Below are positions 26,450 through 34,422 of a stretch of 64,000 nt of DNA, in pieces. The stretch comes from an uncultured Pseudodesulfovibrio sp. GTDB lineage: Bacteria; Desulfobacterota; Desulfovibrionia; Desulfovibrionales; Desulfovibrionaceae. How positions within the stretch are numbered: the first letter of the stretch is position 1; every line of letters begins with the position of its first letter. Below the pieces are notes generated by a model, which saw only the letters and a program-made list of their open reading frames with translations, was not told the DNA's origin and did no database searches. A program made the translations under genes and the position numbers. The stretch spans positions 2,436,001-2,500,000 of the forward strand of contig NZ_OY761823.1 of assembly GCF_963664965.1 (NCBI RefSeq). Reading direction: 5' to 3'.

Positions 26450-26797
26450 TTGGAAACGTTAGTAATTGTTATTCATGTATTGGCCTGCATCTTCCTGATC
26501 GGCGCAGTTATGCTTCAGTCCGGTCACGAAGGCATGGGAGTCATTTTCGGCGGTGGCAGCAGCACTATGTTCGGCAGCTCCGGCGCGGGAGGACTTCTGG
26601 TTAAAGTAACCGCAGGTTTGGCAACTGTATTCCTTGTTACTTCCCTGACATACAACATCATGACCGGCAACAGAGTGTCCGATCAGGATTCCATCATGAT
26701 GCAGGGCAAGGAAACGGTCCAGCCGATCGTTCCGGCTGACCAGCAGAAGCCGGCTATCCAGTTCAAGGATACTGGTGACGACGCAAAGAGCGAATAG
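26450..26797 (+). CDS. secG: Preprotein translocase subunit SecG
   Basis: This 115-residue inner-membrane protein joins SecYE and aids translocation. It has two membrane helices (about residues 2-20 and 50-70) around the conserved loop MLQSGHEGMGVIFGGGSSTMFGSSGAGG. The C-terminal extension is hydrophilic. The start is TTG, with AAGGGA 8 bases upstream. The pgk-tpiA-secG-tRNA-Leu order is compact, and the tRNA begins 15 bases after the stop. Confidence 0.94.
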   Translation: METLVIVIHVLACIFLIGAVMLQSGHEGMGVIFGGGSSTMFGSSGAGGLLVKVTAGLATVFLVTSLTYNIMTGNRVSDQDSIMMQGKETVQPIVPADQQKPAIQFKDTGDDAKSE

Positions 26798-26812
26798 CTC
26801 AAAGCAATAGAT

Positions 26813-26899
26813 GCCGAGGTGGTGGAATTGGTAGACACGCTGTCTTGAGGGGGCAGTGGAAGAAATTCCGTGGGGGTTCGAATCCCCCCCTCGGCACCA
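26813..26899 (+). tRNA. tRNA-Leu (GAG)
   Basis: An 87-nt class II tRNA with a long variable arm (GCAGTGGAAGAAATTCCGT region). The acceptor stem GCCGAGG pairs with CCTCGGC, followed by A and an encoded CCA. The anticodon loop TTGAGGG reads CTC/CTT codons, and the T-arm is GGGGGTTCGAATCCCCC. It sits 15 bases after secG and may be processed from that transcript. Confidence 0.95.
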
Positions 26900-26908
26900 C
26901 GATTATAA

Positions 26909-26948
26909 AAGGGTTGTAGCTGACAAGCTGCAACCCTTCCTCTTTTTT
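26909..26948 (+). terminator. Terminator after tRNA-Leu
   Basis: A 13-base arm (AAGGGTTGTAGCT, 26909-26921) pairs with AGCTGCAACCCTT (26926-26938) apart from one mismatched position and is followed by CCTCTTTTTT. It closes the pgk-tpiA-secG-tRNA-Leu unit. Confidence 0.88.
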
Positions 26949-27035
26949 AGCCAGTTGCTGATTATTCTTAACACCTGCAAACGGATTACAAGACAAGATT
27001 TGTACGCATTTTGGAAGCGTTCAAAGTCTTGGTTA

Positions 27036-27076
27036 AAACGCTCTTCTTCAAATGGGAGGGCGTTTGTGTTTTTTCT
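27036..27076 (+). terminator. Orphan terminator-like hairpin
   Basis: AAACGCTCT (27036-27044) pairs with AGGGCGTTT (27057-27065), with one G-U, around a 12-base loop, and is followed by GTGTTTTTTC. It lies about 90 bases after the tRNA-Leu terminator with no gene between them, so it may be a second-line terminator or the end of a small RNA. Confidence 0.45.
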
Positions 27077-27398
27077 GTAATTCGCTCTAATTTTCAATAT
27101 CAAAGTAGTTGATGAAAATTGTAGTTGCTGCGCCTGCGAGGTTAGGTATTCTTTCGAATTGATTTTACTCTTTTATTGGTACCGGATGAGCCTTTTCCCG
27201 CGTTTATATCCTGATTTGGCTTACTCAGTTTGAAATCGTTTCAGCCGTTCTGACTTGAGTCGCTTGTTAAAGTTTTTACAGTTGTGGGAAGTGGTGTCTG
27301 TTTCGGGATAGGTGCGAATTCGTGTTAGATGGCAGAATTCATGAATCTGATTGCATTGGTAATCAGTGGAAAAGTGACATTTCAATCAAATAATAATC

Positions 27399-27448
27399 GT
27401 CAGCATTCAATTGTTATGATTAAAAAAAGGTCAGCATTGAATGCTGAC
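27399..27448 (-). repeat. GTCAGCATT direct and inverted repeats, reverse-strand terminator-like hairpin
   Basis: GTCAGCATT occurs at 27399-27407 and 27430-27438, and its complement AATGCTGAC at 27440-27448. The second and third copies form a perfect 9-bp palindrome with one central base. On the reverse strand this palindrome is followed by a seven-T run (27422-27428), so it looks like a terminator, but no reverse-strand gene lies upstream. It is about 50 bases before the BMP-type gene and could also be an operator. Confidence 0.55.
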
Positions 27449-27498
27449 AGAGGAATGAAAACGTTTGTTGAGCAAAATTTTGGAAATGGGAAGTTGGG

Positions 27499-28494
27499 AT
27501 GATTGTAAGGCGTTTGCTGTTTGTTTTTGTCATACTGTTCAGTTGTTCTTTTCCTTGCCACGCTGAAGAGTTCAAGCCTGTTGTCGTCTATCATCTGAAT
27601 ATAGAAAAGAACCCCTATAATGTTGCGATCCATAAAGGGGTGGAGCAATTTGTCGCCAAGACCGGCAAGCACTGTGACGAGGTCATTGTGAGCGACAAAA
27701 CAAATGATTATGTGGCCGAAATAGAGCGACTGGCACAGCAGGGGTATTCCCCGATTTTTCTGCTTTACGGAGCGCATTATCCTAAAGTGGTCGAACTTGC
27801 GCGCAAATTTTCTACAACCCGGTTTATTGTTTTTGATTGGGTTTGGGATGAACCGAATCTGTATTCCTTTACGCTGTCCACTCATGAGGGAGCCTTTTTG
27901 GCCGGTGCTTTGGCTGCCATGGCGACAAAGAGCGGAATTCTCGGATTTGTTTCCGTGTCTGACATGCCAGCCCTGCGCCGTTTCCTCTGCGGGTATGAGC
28001 AAGGGGCTCGGCATATCAAGCCGGACATCAAAGTACTATCCGGTTTTATTGGACAATATCCCGGTTCCTGGTTTGATTCTGAGGCGACAGCGTCAATGGC
28101 GAACAAATTGATGGATCAGGGGGCTGATGTTCTATTTCAGGTCGCTGGAGGTGCGGGACCTGCCGTACTTGAAGCCGCAGCCAAGAGGGGAAAGCTGGGG
28201 ATTGGTGTGGACTTGAATCAAAATGGCCTTTTCCCGGGGCATGTGCTGACGTCGATGCTCAAGCGGACAGATATGGCTGTTTTTGCAGCGTTAATGTTGG
28301 CCAAACGAGGAATCTGGCGTGACAACTTGAAGCGGCTTGGACTTGCTCAGGGAGCTGTGGATGTCGTTTTCGATGAGAATAACAAGTCAATAGTCTCAAA
28401 GGAAATGCGTGAACGCATTGAGAGAATCAAGCGGGAAATCGTGTTGGGTTCAATTGTTGTTCATGATTATGAAATGGATCTGAAGTGTCCGTAG
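27499..28494 (+). CDS. BMP/PnrA-family periplasmic binding protein
   Basis: This 331-residue protein has a signal peptide (LLFVFVILFSCSFPCHA, cleavage near residue 22) and a type I periplasmic binding fold of the basic membrane protein (BMP/Med/PnrA) family, whose known members bind nucleosides. The family features THEGAFLAGALAAM, QVAGGAGPAVLEAAAKRG and GIGVDLNQNG are clear. The Cys of the signal region is not in a convincing lipobox, so the protein is probably soluble. No ABC transporter genes follow. The diguanylate cyclase gene begins at its stop codon, so the pair is probably one sensory unit. Confidence 0.87.
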   Translation: MIVRRLLFVFVILFSCSFPCHAEEFKPVVVYHLNIEKNPYNVAIHKGVEQFVAKTGKHCDEVIVSDKTNDYVAEIERLAQQGYSPIFLLYGAHYPKVVELARKFSTTRFIVFDWVWDEPNLYSFTLSTHEGAFLAGALAAMATKSGILGFVSVSDMPALRRFLCGYEQGARHIKPDIKVLSGFIGQYPGSWFDSEATASMANKLMDQGADVLFQVAGGAGPAVLEAAAKRGKLGIGVDLNQNGLFPGHVLTSMLKRTDMAVFAALMLAKRGIWRDNLKRLGLAQGAVDVVFDENNKSIVSKEMRERIERIKREIVLGSIVVHDYEMDLKCP

Positions 28495-28499
28495 GCAAT

Positions 28500-29660
28500 A
28501 TGTTTGATCGGAGCAAAATTCATAGTGTAACGCTGTCGATTCTTTGTGCACTTGTCGTGGGCCTTTTGGTTCCGCTCGGTGTTGGAATGGTCATTTCATT
28601 CAATACCGAGAGAGATCATCTCAAGGATGTACTGTTTCACTATCAGGATACCGCATTGGAAAGTTTGGCCCAAGGCGTTGAAGACGATCTTCTTTCCTTT
28701 TCTCCAGACGGGGCTCTTGATGTGGCCAATGTGTTTTTCAAAGATGAAAGGGTTGTCAGTATTGCTGTGTACTCCTCAGTCTTTGAAATGTTTTTGGTGC
28801 AGATAACCAAGCAGACATCTGCTCAGCGATATACGTCTCATTCACTTCGAAAAACAATCATAAAGAACGGTGAAAATCTTGGGTACGTGGAAATTGCTAT
28901 TGATTATGGATGGATAGAGCCCGTCATGGATGTATCCAGAAAGCGTACCGTGGCTTTGTTCCTTACGATGTTTGTCGGGGTGATGGTGCTTATCATTCCA
29001 TTTTTGTATTTTAGAATTCTAAAGCCGTTGAAACGCCTTTCGGAACAGGCAAATCAACTTTCCAACGGAGATTTGGAATATTCCTGTGAATGGAGAGGAA
29101 AAAACGAGTTTTCCATTTTGGGCAGGACGTTGGAGGATATGCGGATCAAGCTGAATGCCAATTTCAACCACATCCTGAAAATGGCTGTTACCGATGAGTT
29201 GACAGGTATTGCCAACAGACGTGCCTTTTTTCAGGAAGCTCAGAAATTGCTGGAATTATGCAAGCGGCACTCTCATTCATTTTCATTGGCGATTCTTGAT
29301 ATTGATTGGTTCAAGAAGATCAATGATAACCATGGACATACCATAGGTGATGATGTGTTGAGGGAGTTTGCACAACTCATTGCCGGGAGGGTACGCAAAA
29401 CAGATGTTTTTGCCCGATATGGTGGCGAGGAGTTTGTGCTGTGTATGCCGGAAACGTCTCTTCCCGCTGCTTTGGGATTGCTTGAGAAGTTGAAAAGGGA
29501 GCTTGCGGAACATGAATTCCCGCATGGTGAAAAGTTGACCTTCAGCGTTGGCTTGGCTGAGATTACAGATGATTCGTCATTGGCTTCTGTTTTGGAACAA
29601 GCTGATCTGGCTTTGTATGATGCGAAACACAAAGGACGCAATCGTATTGTGACAGCTTAG
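28500..29660 (+). CDS. Membrane diguanylate cyclase (HAMP-GGDEF)
   Basis: This 386-residue protein has two membrane helices (about residues 8-30 and 150-172) enclosing a short periplasmic domain, then a HAMP linker and a C-terminal GGDEF domain. The active site is GGEEF, and an RxxD inhibitory site (RKTD) stands five residues before it, so a product-inhibited cyclic-di-GMP synthase is expected. Substrate features such as LAILDIDWFKKINDNHGH and TDELTGIANRRAF are intact. A GTG at 28485 in the same frame, overlapping the previous gene, is the alternative start. Together with the adjacent BMP protein it likely converts a periplasmic ligand signal into c-di-GMP. Confidence 0.92.
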   Translation: MFDRSKIHSVTLSILCALVVGLLVPLGVGMVISFNTERDHLKDVLFHYQDTALESLAQGVEDDLLSFSPDGALDVANVFFKDERVVSIAVYSSVFEMFLVQITKQTSAQRYTSHSLRKTIIKNGENLGYVEIAIDYGWIEPVMDVSRKRTVALFLTMFVGVMVLIIPFLYFRILKPLKRLSEQANQLSNGDLEYSCEWRGKNEFSILGRTLEDMRIKLNANFNHILKMAVTDELTGIANRRAFFQEAQKLLELCKRHSHSFSLAILDIDWFKKINDNHGHTIGDDVLREFAQLIAGRVRKTDVFARYGGEEFVLCMPETSLPAALGLLEKLKRELAEHEFPHGEKLTFSVGLAEITDDSSLASVLEQADLALYDAKHKGRNRIVTA

Positions 29661-29670
29661 AAATATGGTA

Positions 29671-29711
29671 AAAAAAACGCCCGGTAACTCTTGAGTTCCG
29701 GGCGTTTTTTT
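29671..29711. terminator. Bidirectional terminator between the cyclase gene and the TPR gene
   Basis: ACGCCCGG (29677-29684) pairs with CCGGGCGT (29698-29705), and AACTC with GAGTT inside it, giving a long stem. It has A residues on the left and seven T on the right, so both convergent genes can use it. Confidence 0.9.
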
Positions 29712-29715
29712 GTGT

Positions 29716-31824
29716 TTAGAAGGGATAAACGAGGGTGCTGGCTGCCTTACCCTTGGATTTTGTTCCCATCTTTTTATCGATGGCGGCGATTCGGGCTTTG
29801 GCGGCTTCGCGTTGCTCTTTTCTGTCAGCGCGTTTGACGACGGTTTTGAGCATTCGTTTTGCGGTGTCGTATTTTCCTTGTTTCTCATAGATGATTGAAG
29901 CTCTGTACATGGCGGTCAGTGCCCAGATGTTTTCCTGAGGGTACTGCCATGCGAGTTTGAGATAGTAATCCAGCGCTTTATCTGTATTCCTGACGGCCTG
30001 TTCGCCTTCACCGAGCCAGAAAAGCGTTTCAGCCTGAAGGGTGGTTGTCATATTCGTTCTATTGTTCCACATGGCCATCAACTGTTCTCGTGCTGCGGTG
30101 AAATTGCGGCGTTGCTGATAGAGCAAGGCCATGCGTAATCGTGTCATGACAGGGATCGGCGCATTCAATTCATTCATTTTGCTGAAAGTCTTTAGCGCCG
30201 TGTCAATACGTCCTGAATCAAGCTCGAGACGGGTTTTCACGTCAAGCCATACCATCTTGTGAGTGGTACTCAGGTTCGTGATGTCCAACTGATTGAGATA
30301 GAAGGCCCCAAGCTGCAAATGTTTTGCCCGGACAGCCTGATCTGCGAGATGCAGCAGGCAACTGACACCGAAATCCGTTTCTTTGAACAGAAATGCTGAC
30401 CGTTTGGCCAGTTCGTTGGTCGGCTTCTTGTCAAAGGCCTGTTGCCAGTTGGCAAGAAGAAGCAGTTTGTCCAGCGGCCAGTCACGCTGTGACAGTTTTT
30501 CCAGTTTGTCCGCAGGAACCGAAATCCAGAAGGGGGCTTGATCGGAAGAGTCTGTAACATGGCCTGCCGCACCAAGCAGTGCGGAAAAAATAGGATATAT
30601 CTTGAAAGCTTCAGATGGGTTTGAAGGAAGGATTGCATCCAGATTTTCGTTGAAAACCAATGCGCCAGCCAATTGGATGGCGAATGGGAGTTGTGTTTTG
30701 TCGACTTTGTTCCAGGCGTTGGCCGAAGCAGACCCATTACCATTGGACAAGGACAGAGCGAGCTTGAAACTATTAAGTAATACAGCTGTTTGTTCTGAAA
30801 TCAACATGGAGCCGAGTTCGTTGTCGATGGCCTTGTTGGCTTCTTCGGATGACATTGAAAGAAGATTATTTCTGAACTTTGTCCACGGTCCTGATTCTGG
30901 ATTTCCAAGAACCCACGGTGCATGGGAGGCAGAGTAGGGGGCCAGCAGATTGCCTTGCCAAAAGGCCGTTGCTTTTAGGTAATTGCCGGTATCAAAAGGC
31001 GTTAAGTCTTTCGGCAATTGCTTGGTATCAAAGAATGTTATGAAAGATTGCCAGAAACTCTTCACAGGCTCCTGGCTGATGCCGGACAGCGAGTCGATCG
31101 CCGCATCATATTTTTCAAGCGAAACGAGAGCAAGGGCCTGAGCGATGAGCGAGGTGTCTGCATCGGTTACAAAGGGCGCTATGGGAAGACCGTCCGCTCC
31201 GACTTGGGGCGCTTCCGGTGCTTTTGGTGAAATGGCGTCGGCAGGGGGATTCAGGACAGCATTGGCCTTTTCCCAATATGTGTCATCCCAGACACTCTGT
31301 CCGATAGCCAGAATGTTTTCCAACGCTTCTTTCTGCGGGCCTCTGGAAAACGAGTGATTGGCGACGTATGCCCAGTACATTTTGAGCCAGACATCTTTCC
31401 AGATGGTCTGCAACCCTGTTTCATTTTTGAATTTTTCACGTTTCTCGCCGGGGTCAGTCATGAATTTGGACGCCTGAGTGAACCAGAGAACGGCCTTTGA
31501 AAGATCGCCGAGAGCGCGATGCGCCTGACCGCCGATCCACAATCTTTCGGCTTCCGTGGCGTTGTCGGCGAACGTGGAGGTCATTTCCACCAGCTCGAGA
31601 GCCTTGTTGGGTGAATTGAGGTTCAGATAGACTTCAGCTCGTTTCAGGATGACCTCAGGAGAGTCGCTGTTCGTTTCCTTGGCATATTCCTGTTCAAGTC
31701 GATCCCATGCACCATATTCTTGCAACCAGTTTTCAAAAGTTGTTTTGGGTGCTGCATGGGCGAAGTGTGCACCGAGTACAGAAAGGATGAAAGCCTGGGT
31801 CAACAGAGAGAAAATTTTCTTCAT
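29716..31824 (-). CDS. Periplasmic TPR-repeat protein, 702 aa
   Basis: This 702-residue protein has a signal peptide (FILSVLGAHFAHAA, cleavage near residue 25). Tetratricopeptide-like helix pairs are clearest near residues 55-130 (SPEVILKRAEVYLNLNSPNK, then RLWIGGQAHRALGDLSKAV) and 560-680 (AETLFWLGEGEQAVRNTDKA, then MYRASIIYEKQGKYDTAKRM). The middle is less regular, and a Pro-rich linker lies near residues 195-215. It is likely a periplasmic scaffold for protein contacts, perhaps in envelope assembly, but no partner is indicated by the neighbours. It is transcribed alone. Confidence 0.8.
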   Translation of the reverse strand: MKKIFSLLTQAFILSVLGAHFAHAAPKTTFENWLQEYGAWDRLEQEYAKETNSDSPEVILKRAEVYLNLNSPNKALELVEMTSTFADNATEAERLWIGGQAHRALGDLSKAVLWFTQASKFMTDPGEKREKFKNETGLQTIWKDVWLKMYWAYVANHSFSRGPQKEALENILAIGQSVWDDTYWEKANAVLNPPADAISPKAPEAPQVGADGLPIAPFVTDADTSLIAQALALVSLEKYDAAIDSLSGISQEPVKSFWQSFITFFDTKQLPKDLTPFDTGNYLKATAFWQGNLLAPYSASHAPWVLGNPESGPWTKFRNNLLSMSSEEANKAIDNELGSMLISEQTAVLLNSFKLALSLSNGNGSASANAWNKVDKTQLPFAIQLAGALVFNENLDAILPSNPSEAFKIYPIFSALLGAAGHVTDSSDQAPFWISVPADKLEKLSQRDWPLDKLLLLANWQQAFDKKPTNELAKRSAFLFKETDFGVSCLLHLADQAVRAKHLQLGAFYLNQLDITNLSTTHKMVWLDVKTRLELDSGRIDTALKTFSKMNELNAPIPVMTRLRMALLYQQRRNFTAAREQLMAMWNNRTNMTTTLQAETLFWLGEGEQAVRNTDKALDYYLKLAWQYPQENIWALTAMYRASIIYEKQGKYDTAKRMLKTVVKRADRKEQREAAKARIAAIDKKMGTKSKGKAASTLVYPF

Positions 31825-32185
31825 AGGTTTTGTGCGTCGGCATGACGTCTTTTTTGTTTGATCAAAAACTCTTTAGCAGGCTCGGTGAAAACACTCAATC
31901 CATGAAAGCTCGTGTCCGACTTGAAAGAGGGCGGAAAACACGGATTGAGAGATTCATCCAGATGTATATTTGTTAAAAGTTTACATAATTTACATTATGA
32001 GACATTTGTATAACAACTTGGAATTAAAGCCATTAAAGCCACTTTAAGTTTTTGTTTCTGTTCTTGGTCTGAGATTGTTTGTTTTGGAAATCGATTCTAA
32101 GGCATTTTGAAGTGTTTCCTTGATTCATTGCCTATTCGAGATATCTGTCGTTCGTCTGAAATGATTCTGGGCAGAAATCGGCCAT
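31825..32185. other. Intergenic region with a possible structured leader
   Basis: About 360 bases of AT-rich DNA upstream of the TPR gene. It contains a nested inverted repeat: 31894-31901 with 31942-31949, and inside it CGTGT/ACACG and CCG/CGG. It also has a short direct repeat, ATTAAAGCC twice, near 32020-32040. No coding frame, known riboswitch motif or tRNA was recognised. Confidence 0.45.
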
Positions 32186-32217
32186 AAAAAAGCGGTCCGG
32201 TAACTTACCGGACCGCT
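32185..32217 (-). terminator. Terminator of the dapL-folK-YHS unit
   Basis: AGCGGTCCGGTAA (32191-32203) is mirrored by TTACCGGACCGCT (32205-32217), and six A on the left give a reverse-strand T run. It lies about 28 bases past the stop of the YHS protein gene. Confidence 0.9.
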
Positions 32218-32244
32218 CTATCAGCGATATTTTCAGTTATTTCT

Positions 32245-32529
32245 CTACTTGTCGTCGTTGTCCGTTTCCACGGTTGTGGCGCCAAGTTGCTTCATGAATT
32301 TGTCACGACATTCATAGGAACAGAAAACGTGTACCTTTTCCCCTTCCCTGACACGGATATTTCCGTCTTTTTCGACATACGTGCCGCAGATGGGGTCCTT
32401 GACCATCTCGCCGGAAGCGACTTTGGCCTTGATGTCCTGATCCTTTTCCACTTCCCGCTTTTTCTTGTCGCCCATGAAGAGCTTGTAAACCAGGAAAAGT
32501 GCTACACCGATGACGATGAACTTCAGCAT
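32245..32529 (-). CDS. Membrane-anchored YHS/TRASH-like metal-binding protein
   Basis: This 94-residue protein has one N-terminal membrane helix (FIVIGVALFLVYKLF), a Lys/Glu-rich linker, and a C-terminal YHS-type domain with Cys in KDPICGTYV and VFCSYECRDKF. The three Cys resemble the TRASH/YHS metal-binding pattern, and the anchored form resembles PP0621-type proteins. It probably faces the cytoplasm or periplasm as a small metal sensor or carrier; this is inference. It follows folK by 22 bases. Confidence 0.78.
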   Translation of the reverse strand: MLKFIVIGVALFLVYKLFMGDKKKREVEKDQDIKAKVASGEMVKDPICGTYVEKDGNIRVREGEKVHVFCSYECRDKFMKQLGATTVETDNDDK

Positions 32530-32551
32530 GAAGCGCTCCGAGTTTGAAGTG

Positions 32552-33064
32552 TTACGACGATTGCCAGATTCTGTCTTCTTCCATACGGAAATCTATCGCG
32601 TCAAGGGCCTCGTCTATGGTCGTGCCGTCCGGGAAAACGAAATCAGGAGCTATTTCCTTCAAGGGAACGAGCACAAACGCCCTTTCCTTTGCCCGTGGGT
32701 GCGGCAGAGTCAGGAACTCGCCCTCCTCGACGACGTCTCCCCAGGATATGATGTCCATATCCAGTGGTCTCGGACCTCCGGGGACCAGACGTTCCCTGCC
32801 CAGCTGTGCCTCAATGGCCGTACATGTGGACAGAAAACCTTGCGGTGACCATATCTCGGCATCAATTTCCAGCTTGATGACCTGATTCACGAACCACGGC
32901 TGATCCTTGACCTCGCCTTGCGGTTCGGTTCGGTAACTGTTCGAAATGGCTTGCAGCCTTATTTCGTCTCCATATGTCTCAAGCCGCGTCAGAGCCTCGT
33001 TGAGGTTCGATTCGGGGTCGCCCTCGTTGGAACCAAGGCTGACGTAGCAGATTACAGTTTCGAT
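32552..33064 (-). CDS. folK: 2-amino-4-hydroxy-6-hydroxymethyldihydropteridine pyrophosphokinase (HPPK)
   Basis: HPPK transfers pyrophosphate from ATP to the pterin precursor of folate. The frame contains CYVSLGSN near its start, SYRTEPQGEVKDQPWFVNQV, the signature GPRPLDMDI and LPHPRAKERAFVL. A start at the GTG at 32890 would give only 112 residues and lose the N-terminal SLGSN strand, so the true gene must begin upstream. The frame is open to 33082 but contains no ATG, GTG or TTG between there and the SLGSN motif. An AUC codon at 33064 (or 33073, just after AGGAGG at 33078-33083) is the best candidate, giving about 170 residues. It overlaps the end of dapL. Confidence 0.85.
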   Translation of the reverse strand: METVICYVSLGSNEGDPESNLNEALTRLETYGDEIRLQAISNSYRTEPQGEVKDQPWFVNQVIKLEIDAEIWSPQGFLSTCTAIEAQLGRERLVPGGPRPLDMDIISWGDVVEEGEFLTLPHPRAKERAFVLVPLKEIAPDFVFPDGTTIDEALDAIDFRMEEDRIWQSS

Positions 33065-34218
33065 ATTCTGGATACGGCCTCCTCAAGCAGATCGTTGTTG
33101 ACGGTCAGGGAGATGCGGAAATATCCTTCTCCCGGAGTCCCAAAGCCGTTGCCGGGGGTGAGAACGACGCCTGTCTGTTTCAGAACGTTGGTCACGAATT
33201 CCGACGAAGTGAAGCCTTCGGGGGTATTGCACCACATGTAGAAAGCGGCGTCAGGCACGCGGTGCCTGATTCCTGCCTTGGTCAATGCAGCGCTGACAAC
33301 ATCGCGTCGTTCCTTGTAGATGGCGCGAAATTTCTCGGCATACGGTTCGCCCTGCGTGAGCGCGGCGACACCCGCTTCCTGGACTGCCTGAAAGATTCCA
33401 GAGTCCACGTTTTCCTTGATCTTGCCAAGTCCTGCGATGAGGCTGCTGTTGCCGACCGCCATGCCGACACGCCAGCCGGTCATGTTGTATGTCTTGGACA
33501 AGGAATGGAATTCGATGCAGACATCTTTGGCCCCTTCGCATTCCAGAATGGAAATGGGCTTGTTTGCCGGATCATAGTAGATTTCTGTGTAAGCGGCGTC
33601 AGAAACGACGATTACGTTGAATTCCTTGGCTTTTTCTATCAGGCGATCGTAAAACTCTTTGGTTGCTGTGGCGGCTGTCGGGTTGTTCGGGTAGCAGACA
33701 AAAATCATTTTTGCCTTGGCCCATGTGTCGTTGTCTATTGCGTCAAGGTCAACGAGAAAATCATTTTCCTCAAGCAGCGGCAGATATTCGACTTCCCCGC
33801 CTGCGAAGTTGGTCGCAATGCCGTAAACCGGATAGTTCGGAGTAGCGACGAGTGCGAGGTCTCCGGGGTTGATGTACGCCAAAGGAAAGTGTGCGATGCC
33901 TTCCTTGGAGCCGATAAGGCTGACAACTTCAGTGTTGGCGTCCAGATCGACGTTGAAACGTTCCTTGTACCAGTTGGCAACGGCCTCACGGTAGCTCATC
34001 ATGCCCACATAGGACGGATATTGGTGATTGACCGGCTTTTTGGCCGCTTCATACAATGCATCGATAATGAAATCCGGTGTAGGAAGGTCTGGATCACCGA
34101 TGCCGAGACTGATTATATCCATGCCTTGAGCGGCAACTTCTGCCTTGGCTTTGTCGATGGCCGCAAAAAGATACGGCGGAAGTGTTGAAAGCCGGTCGGC
34201 TAATTTGAATTCTGACAT
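33052..34218 (-). CDS. dapL: LL-diaminopimelate aminotransferase
   Basis: This 388-residue class I/II PLP aminotransferase probably converts tetrahydrodipicolinate directly to LL-diaminopimelate, with glutamate as donor, for lysine and peptidoglycan. The opening FKLADRLSTLPPYLFAAIDK and the start region SLGIGDPDLPTPDFII match the DapL type. The PLP lysine is in FHSLSKTYNMTGWRVG, and CYPNNPTAATAT is the usual cofactor loop. The ATG has AAGGAGAG upstream. lysA, the last step of the pathway, is at 43.3 kb. folK starts inside its last codons, so the two are translationally linked. Confidence 0.93.
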   Translation of the reverse strand: MSEFKLADRLSTLPPYLFAAIDKAKAEVAAQGMDIISLGIGDPDLPTPDFIIDALYEAAKKPVNHQYPSYVGMMSYREAVANWYKERFNVDLDANTEVVSLIGSKEGIAHFPLAYINPGDLALVATPNYPVYGIATNFAGGEVEYLPLLEENDFLVDLDAIDNDTWAKAKMIFVCYPNNPTAATATKEFYDRLIEKAKEFNVIVVSDAAYTEIYYDPANKPISILECEGAKDVCIEFHSLSKTYNMTGWRVGMAVGNSSLIAGLGKIKENVDSGIFQAVQEAGVAALTQGEPYAEKFRAIYKERRDVVSAALTKAGIRHRVPDAAFYMWCNTPEGFTSSEFVTNVLKQTGVVLTPGNGFGTPGEGYFRISLTVNNDLLEEAVSRISKL

Positions 34219-34422
34219 GTTTCTGCTCTCCTTCAGTAAACTATGGAAGAACTTTCATAAATGCGGTGTCAGTGCCTGTCAATCGGAACCGTGAGTCCCT
34301 AATGGTCGTTCGACGTCTTTTGAATTGAAGCAAAATAGCTGTTAATTCTTGATGTTGCTTTATTTGCCTTGATTCATTTATTGATTTGATACAATTTAAG
34401 TCAAGGTTGAGATTAAATAAGT

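Larger units (their letters stand above)
26949..27498. other. AT-rich intergenic region with two hairpins, no gene recognised
   Basis: About 550 bases separate the tRNA-Leu terminator from the BMP-type gene. No credible protein-coding frame was seen. The region holds a terminator-like hairpin at 27036-27076 and a palindrome repeat at 27399-27448, both listed separately. The promoter of the BMP/diguanylate cyclase pair must lie here, but no convincing -35/-10 pair was found. Confidence 0.5.

Noticed and set aside
33262-34188. 308-residue forward frame opposite dapL
   Set aside because: Antisense shadow of an aminotransferase with all PLP motifs; no ribosome site or family features.
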